Source: Acidobacteria bacterium UBA6911
GTDB lineage: Bacteria; Acidobacteriota; UBA6911
Assembly: GCA_002451015.1 (NCBI GenBank)
Contig: DKBB01000272.1
Span: 1 to 10,407 of the forward strand
DNA length: 10,407 bases
Direction: 5' to 3'
Shown in pieces: positions 7,129 through 10,407 of this stretch. Position 1 is the stretch's first letter, and each line of letters starts with the position of its first letter. Under the pieces are notes generated by a model. That model worked only from the letters and a program-made list of their open reading frames with translations, ran no database searches and had not been told where the DNA came from. A program made the position numbers and the translations under genes.

Positions 7129-8166
7129 ATGCGCTACATTTTCGCTTTCAGTAGCCGGGCCGGTGCTGTTCGGGTTGGATCCATAGAGCGGCTGCTCCAC
7201 GCACGTTTCCACGCACAGCGGAATGTACTTCTTCTCGATCCGCCGGACCGGTTGATCGATCTTCTTTGCCGCGCTTATGGTTCGGAGGGAGTCAGGCTGA
7301 TCGCGGTGGGTGGTGACGGAACCGTGCAACGACTGCTCGCTGCGGCGGTCCGATACGATATTCCAATCGGGATCCTTCCTTTCGGCACGGCAAACGACCT
7401 GGCCCGAGCGATCGGACTTAAGCGAAGCCTGAAAGAATGCTGTGATGTGATACGGGCCGATCACACGCGCACCATAGACCTGGTTGCGGTCAATGGAAAA
7501 CCGTTTGCAACCTGTGGCGGCCTGGGTCTCCCGTCATCGGTAGCGATCCGACACAACCGTTTTAATAATAAAGAAACCCGGCTGTCCGCTGATGGATTTC
7601 GGAGGGCCGCGTATTTCCTGGATGCGCTTGGTGCGCTGGGTCGGAGCCATCCTGTAGAAGTCCGGATCCGCAACGGCCATTGCGGATGGAGTGGCTGTGC
7701 GATGGCGGTCGTTGTCAGCAACCAGGCACGCTTTGGAGCGCTTTTCTCCGTTTCTCCTGGGGCGGTCCATGATGACGGTTTTTTTGATCTTTGTGTCATT
7801 CCCGATCCTGCAAATCCTTTCCGGGAACTGGGGATTGTGCTTCAGGCGGTGCTCGGTAAAGAAGCATTCAGGCCGCGATTTGTACAGAGCCGTCTTTGCC
7901 ATACACGCATCCTGACGGACAGAATCGTTCCTTTTTTCGGTGACGGTGAAATCCTATCCCGAGGGCGGGATTTCCAGATCGAAATCCTGCCCCGGACTGT
8001 GCGCCTTATTGTCCCGGGAGGGTCTTCTGAAAAGGAGGTTCAATCCCGCCGGTTGTCGCGGAATCTGTTTCGTTCCGGCATCCGGCATTTCAAACGTTCC
8101 GGCTCCGGGGAAACGGTCGCTGTTCCCCTTCGGAGCGAACAGAAACAACCGGTCGGGCTTTTATAA
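7129..8166 (+). CDS. Diacylglycerol / lipid kinase, DgkB-YegS-LCB5 family
   Basis: A 345-residue protein, with GGGAG (7116-7120) 8 nt before the ATG. The kinase catalytic domain shows GGDGT (61-65) for nucleotide binding and PFGTANDLARAIGL with GTAND at 86-90. The second domain has VVVSNQARFGALFSVSPGAVHDDGFFDLCVI, the usual (G)-x-P-x-A-x-x-D-D-G-x-x-D signature, and a late GDGE. The family phosphorylates diacylglycerol, sphingoid bases or other lipid alcohols at the cytoplasmic membrane face. The last 50 or so residues are basic, serine-rich and probably disordered. It lies 28 nt behind the Pcs-like gene, so it is probably cotranscribed. It could recycle diacylglycerol to phosphatidic acid or phosphorylate an operon-specific lipid; substrate cannot be read from sequence. 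Confidence 0.88.
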   Translation: MRYIFAFSSRAGAVRVGSIERLLHARFHAQRNVLLLDPPDRLIDLLCRAYGSEGVRLIAVGGDGTVQRLLAAAVRYDIPIGILPFGTANDLARAIGLKRSLKECCDVIRADHTRTIDLVAVNGKPFATCGGLGLPSSVAIRHNRFNNKETRLSADGFRRAAYFLDALGALGRSHPVEVRIRNGHCGWSGCAMAVVVSNQARFGALFSVSPGAVHDDGFFDLCVIPDPANPFRELGIVLQAVLGKEAFRPRFVQSRLCHTRILTDRIVPFFGDGEILSRGRDFQIEILPRTVRLIVPGGSSEKEVQSRRLSRNLFRSGIRHFKRSGSGETVAVPLRSEQKQPVGLL

Positions 8167-8267
8167 AACAACGCTGTATCAAAACCGGGTCGACACGCTT
8201 TTACATAAAAGTCGCAGCTTTGGCTTTGTAGGAGCGATGCGGACCCTCTAATAAAAAGGAGACAATT

Positions 8268-9095
8268 ATGCATTCGATCATCAGAGTTTCTACAGTGCTG
8301 TTGGTGGCTGTTTTCATTCTCGCTTCAGGAACAGCGTCAGCGCAAATCAATTTTCAGAAAACGGGCTACTACCTGTCGCTGGGAGACAGCGTGGCCGCCG
8401 GGGAAGGCGCACTTCCGGTTACGCAGGGTTTCGTATACCGGCTTTACAGCGAGGGGGTGTTCGGCCGTAAACAGGCTTTAGACTTCGCCAATATCGCCAT
8501 CAAGGGGGTGACCAGCGAAGAAGTCCTGGCCCTGCAGGTGCCGCAGGCTCTCTGCGTGCAGCCGCCCCGTATAGCCGTCGCTCCTTCCGTCATCACTCTT
8601 ACCGTGGGAGCCAACGATTTCCTCGTGTACATGTCCAGCCCGCAATTTGATCCTCGAGCAATTCCGTATGTGGCGGACCAGATTGCCGGTCATGTTGAAG
8701 TGATTATACGTTCGCTCGTATTCGGGAATCCGTTCCTTCCGGATTACTGTGCGATCGAAGGCATCCCGGGCATCACCGTTCTTGTGTCCAACTACTACAG
8801 GTTCAATCATCCGTATCCGGAAATTGACTTCCTGCTCAGTCTTGCTCTGGATTCGTTCGATGCCAGTATGCAAGACCGTATCGTGCAGATCCAGGCTGAT
8901 ATTGACAAAACCGGAAGCACCGCCAGAGTTGGTTATGTCGACACACTGTCGGCTATGGAGGGGCAGAAGGGCCTGCTGCTGATTGAAAAACGCAACGGTT
9001 TCAGCGGTCCGTTCGATTTCGAGATCCATCCGACGAACGCCGGCCACAGGGTCCTCGCGGCTGAATTCGAGAAGGTCTGGAACAGGCTTCAGTGA
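8268..9095 (+). CDS. Exported SGNH/GDSL-family esterase or lipase
   Basis: A 275-residue protein with a strong AAAAAGGAGA before the ATG. Residues 1-25 are a signal peptide with an ASA/Q cleavage site. SGNH blocks: YLSLGDSVAAGEG with nucleophile S41, block II Gly in IKGVTS (G80), TVGAND with N116, and the C-terminal IHPTNAGH with catalytic H254. The acidic partner is unusual: instead of D-x-x-H the sequence offers D250 at -4 and E252 at -2, so it may act as a Ser-His dyad or use another carboxylate. Such enzymes hydrolyse acyl esters, lysophospholipids or acetylated polysaccharides outside the cytoplasm. A 101-nt gap separates it from the kinase, so it may belong to the operon or have its own start. 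A remodelling role on the operon's lipid is a guess. Confidence 0.88.
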   Translation: MHSIIRVSTVLLVAVFILASGTASAQINFQKTGYYLSLGDSVAAGEGALPVTQGFVYRLYSEGVFGRKQALDFANIAIKGVTSEEVLALQVPQALCVQPPRIAVAPSVITLTVGANDFLVYMSSPQFDPRAIPYVADQIAGHVEVIIRSLVFGNPFLPDYCAIEGIPGITVLVSNYYRFNHPYPEIDFLLSLALDSFDASMQDRIVQIQADIDKTGSTARVGYVDTLSAMEGQKGLLLIEKRNGFSGPFDFEIHPTNAGHRVLAAEFEKVWNRLQ

Positions 9096-9108
9096 ACTCT
9101 CCATTGTA

Positions 9109-9201
9109 TGGTGTCAGGCTAGATTGAAACTAATTACAATGGCAGATAACTCTAATGTTCTCAGCTATTTTAAAAATTGGCGCCAATCTAGCCTGACACC
9201 A
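9109..9201. repeat. 93-bp element with perfect 18-bp inverted termini (MITE/REP-like)
   Basis: TGGTGTCAGGCTAGATTG at 9109-9126 is the exact reverse complement of 9184-9201. The 57-nt AT-rich centre has no ORF. The right arm overlaps a 12-bp perfect palindrome ATTGGCGCCAAT (9176-9187). The element sits between convergent genes, 14 bp after one stop and 11 bp from the other. It could be a non-autonomous mobile element, a REP/BIME-like sequence, or a bidirectional transcription barrier. No clear target-site duplication is visible, and no canonical T-run follows either arm directly, although seven T lie at 9215-9221. Confidence 0.8.
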
Positions 9202-9211
9202 AATTTGCAGC

Positions 9212-9598
9212 CTATTTTTTTGTGATTTTGAAGTCACCCTCGCGGTTGTCGTGGCTCCAGCTGCCTGTCATAGTATCCCCTTCGACTTTCCCGTCGATCA
9301 TATAGTGAATCTGAGAACCTCTGCGGCTCGTGGCGTCAGCCTCCATGTGGATAGCGCCGCTTTGGGGATCGAATGTGGCATTTTTAATCTCGACGGCATT
9401 CGGGCCGGGATTCACGTTTCCGGTAAGAGCTTTGCCGTCCCATTTGAGCTCGACCGTGACCTGGTTGCGGTCTCGCGCACTCGGTCCCCAGTCGCCCGTC
9501 CATGTGCCGCTCAGCGGATCGTCTGCAGCAGTCGTTGCGGCAACAGCAATACTCACCAAAACAAATGTTGTTAAGATTGCAATCCTCAAATTTTTCAT
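9212..9598 (-). CDS. Small secreted beta-rich protein of unknown function
   Basis: A 128-residue protein. GGAGG (9612-9608 on the minus strand) lies 9 nt before the ATG. Residues 1-25 are a signal peptide (KNLRIAILTTFVLVSIAVAATTAA, likely cut after A25). The mature 103 residues alternate short strands and turns: LSGTWTGDWGPSARDRNQVTVELKWDG, LTGNVNPGPNAVEI, GAIHMEADA, HYMIDGKVEGDTMTGSWSHDNREGDFKITKK. The repeated G-x-W / T-G-x-W/V pattern suggests a small beta-barrel or lipocalin-like fold. I recognise the type as a recurring secreted hypothetical protein in Acidobacteriota-like genomes but cannot name a function. It has no cysteines in the mature part and no catalytic motif. It is convergent with the esterase and probably monocistronic. 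Confidence 0.8.
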   Translation of the reverse strand: MKNLRIAILTTFVLVSIAVAATTAADDPLSGTWTGDWGPSARDRNQVTVELKWDGKALTGNVNPGPNAVEIKNATFDPQSGAIHMEADATSRRGSQIHYMIDGKVEGDTMTGSWSHDNREGDFKITKK

Positions 9599-9993
9599 TG
9601 TTTCAATCCTCCATAGATTGATTGTTTCGGGTCACTCCATCGGCAACGGTTTTTCAATCCTGACTTGTCAGGGGCAGCCAGGCCGAAGCTCTGCTTTGGA
9701 TAGGGCGAAGCCTGATCTCGGGCATGTATCCCTCCAGACAGAGGCCTGGTTACATGCTGTTTTTGCTCTGTAAATCCTGATGAAACTGGGGCTTATTATA
9801 TGCGGACGGGGTGGGTAAGGAGAAGGGAAATCCTTTCCCAATGATCGGCAATCAATGCTAGTCTTGTTCCAATGAAGTTTTAATAATACATCCGGTCGGA
9901 AGCGGAGCGGATGCGAAAGGGAAGAGGATTGAAGACCGGCGCTTCTTTTCCCAGCCCGTACAAAGAACCGCAGGACAAGAAGGAGAGGGCAGT
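9599..9993. other. 395-bp divergent intergenic region with small palindromes
   Basis: I see no credible gene here. CCTGAC-TT-GTCAGG (9659-9672) is a perfect palindrome upstream of the small secreted protein and could be an operator. TTTCAATCCT occurs at 9601-9610 and again at 9652-9661. GGGAAA-TCC-TTTCCC (9825-9839) is a small hairpin. A weak plus-strand promoter candidate is TTGTTC (9864-9869) with AT-rich TAATAATAC downstream (9881-9889), but no hexamer pair has good spacing and consensus. The region must hold the promoter of the UGSC gene, whose AAGGAG (9980-9985) lies 8 nt before the ATG. Confidence 0.5.
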
Positions 9994-10407
9994 ATGAGAA
10001 AAATTTTTATCACATTGCTCCTAGGAGCTTCTGTCGTTATGGCGGGACAGGGTCCTTCAGGTGCGCAGTCCGCCGGGAATACGGCGGATCCTCAATTCAG
10101 GGTTCTCAGCCCGTGGGCGGAAGTGGATCCGATAACCCCCCGGGGGATCTCCCCACGGCTGAATACACTTGTGGGTAAGAAAATCGGTTTGTTCGCGAAC
10201 TTCAAGCGCGCCTCCCGGCCGATCGTTGAAGAAGTGGAAAAGCGACTGAAGGGAATGTTTCGCGATTGTGAAACCAGCTTCTTCGATTCCCGCGGAGCCA
10301 ATGTTGTCGAGACTGAAACGGAAAATCGGGAGCAATTCATCGCCTGGGCGAAAGGTGTTGATGCGGTCATCCTGGCGGTGGGCGATTGAGGGTCCTGCAC
10401 AAAGTTC
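9994..10407 (+). CDS. Exported UGSC-family selenoprotein, read through in-frame TGA; C-terminus outside window
   Basis: Conventional reading gives 131 residues ending at TGA 10387-10389. The protein before it is a UGSC-family domain: LSPWAEVDPITPRGISPRLNTL, VGKKIGLFANFKRASRPIVEEVEKRLKG (60-87), then FIAWAKGVDAVILAVGD right at the TGA. The frame continues GGG TCC TGC ACA AAG TTC, that is G-S-C-T-K-F, completing the family motif VGD-U-GSC-T. The TGA is therefore best read as selenocysteine 132, with C135 forming a U-x-x-C pair. Family members carry Sec or Cys here; their biochemical role is not established, and a redox function is inferred. An N-terminal signal peptide (MRKIFITLLLGASVVMA) predicts export, which is uncommon for this family as I know it. 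The SECIS hairpin would lie mostly past the window end. Confidence 0.85.
10387..10389 (+). other. Predicted selenocysteine codon (recoded TGA)
   Basis: This TGA sits between VGD and GSC, the defining position of the UGSC family. In bacteria recoding needs a SECIS hairpin roughly 15-40 nt downstream, bound by SelB. Only 18 nt of downstream sequence are visible, so the hairpin cannot be tested here. Confidence 0.82.

Noticed and set aside
8224..8240. GTAGGAGCG string resembling Pseudomonas REP sequences
   Set aside because: There is a single short match with no inverted partner in the gap; likely chance.
9601..9661. CRISPR-like repeat (GTTTCAATCC-type string, two copies)
   Set aside because: Only a 10-bp match occurs twice, 51 nt apart; there is no array and no cas gene in the window.
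10387..10389. TGA as a genuine stop giving a 131-residue protein
   Set aside because: It would cut the protein exactly at the family's Sec position, while the downstream frame supplies the expected GSC.

Overview
The window looks like a piece of an environmental bacterial chromosome with moderate G+C. Acidobacteriota is the best guess. The main reason is the large cytoplasmic regulator that joins an OmpR-type winged helix, a TolB-like segment and a TPR array, a protein type strongly expanded in that phylum. The small secreted protein at 9212-9598 also reminds me of acidobacterial hypothetical proteins. This assignment is an inference; a myxobacterial or other deltaproteobacterial-type genome cannot be excluded.

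Layout. At the left edge, a secreted pectin methylesterase (minus strand, cut by the window start) is divergent from a small exported DUF1566/Lcl_C-domain protein. The intergenic region between them carries promoter-like sites and a set of interleaved, mutually exclusive inverted repeats. The DUF1566 gene ends at a strong intrinsic terminator, which faces the 3' end of the winged-helix/TPR regulator (minus strand).

The core is a tightly packed plus-strand cluster, divergent from the regulator. It encodes an acyl-thioester-reductase-like SDR, a BtaA-like (DUF3419) SAM-dependent aminocarboxypropyl transferase, a phosphatidylcholine-synthase-like CDP-alcohol phosphatidyltransferase and a DgkB/YegS-type lipid kinase. 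After a short gap comes an exported SGNH/GDSL esterase. The first two genes overlap by 26 nt, the second and third by an ATGA, and the fourth follows after 28 nt. Every catalytic family present acts on lipids or acyl chains, so I read this as a polar-lipid biosynthesis or remodelling operon. It combines betaine-lipid-type and phosphatidylcholine-type head-group chemistry and has no BtaB methyltransferase in view. Its product is unknown.

To the right, an element of about 93 bp with perfect 18-bp inverted termini separates the esterase from a convergent small secreted beta-rich protein. After an intergenic stretch of about 400 bp, the window ends in an exported UGSC-family protein. Its apparent stop codon is an in-frame TGA at the exact position of the family's selenocysteine (VGD-U-GSC). 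The reading frame continues off the window, so this is very probably a selenoprotein and not a 131-residue protein.
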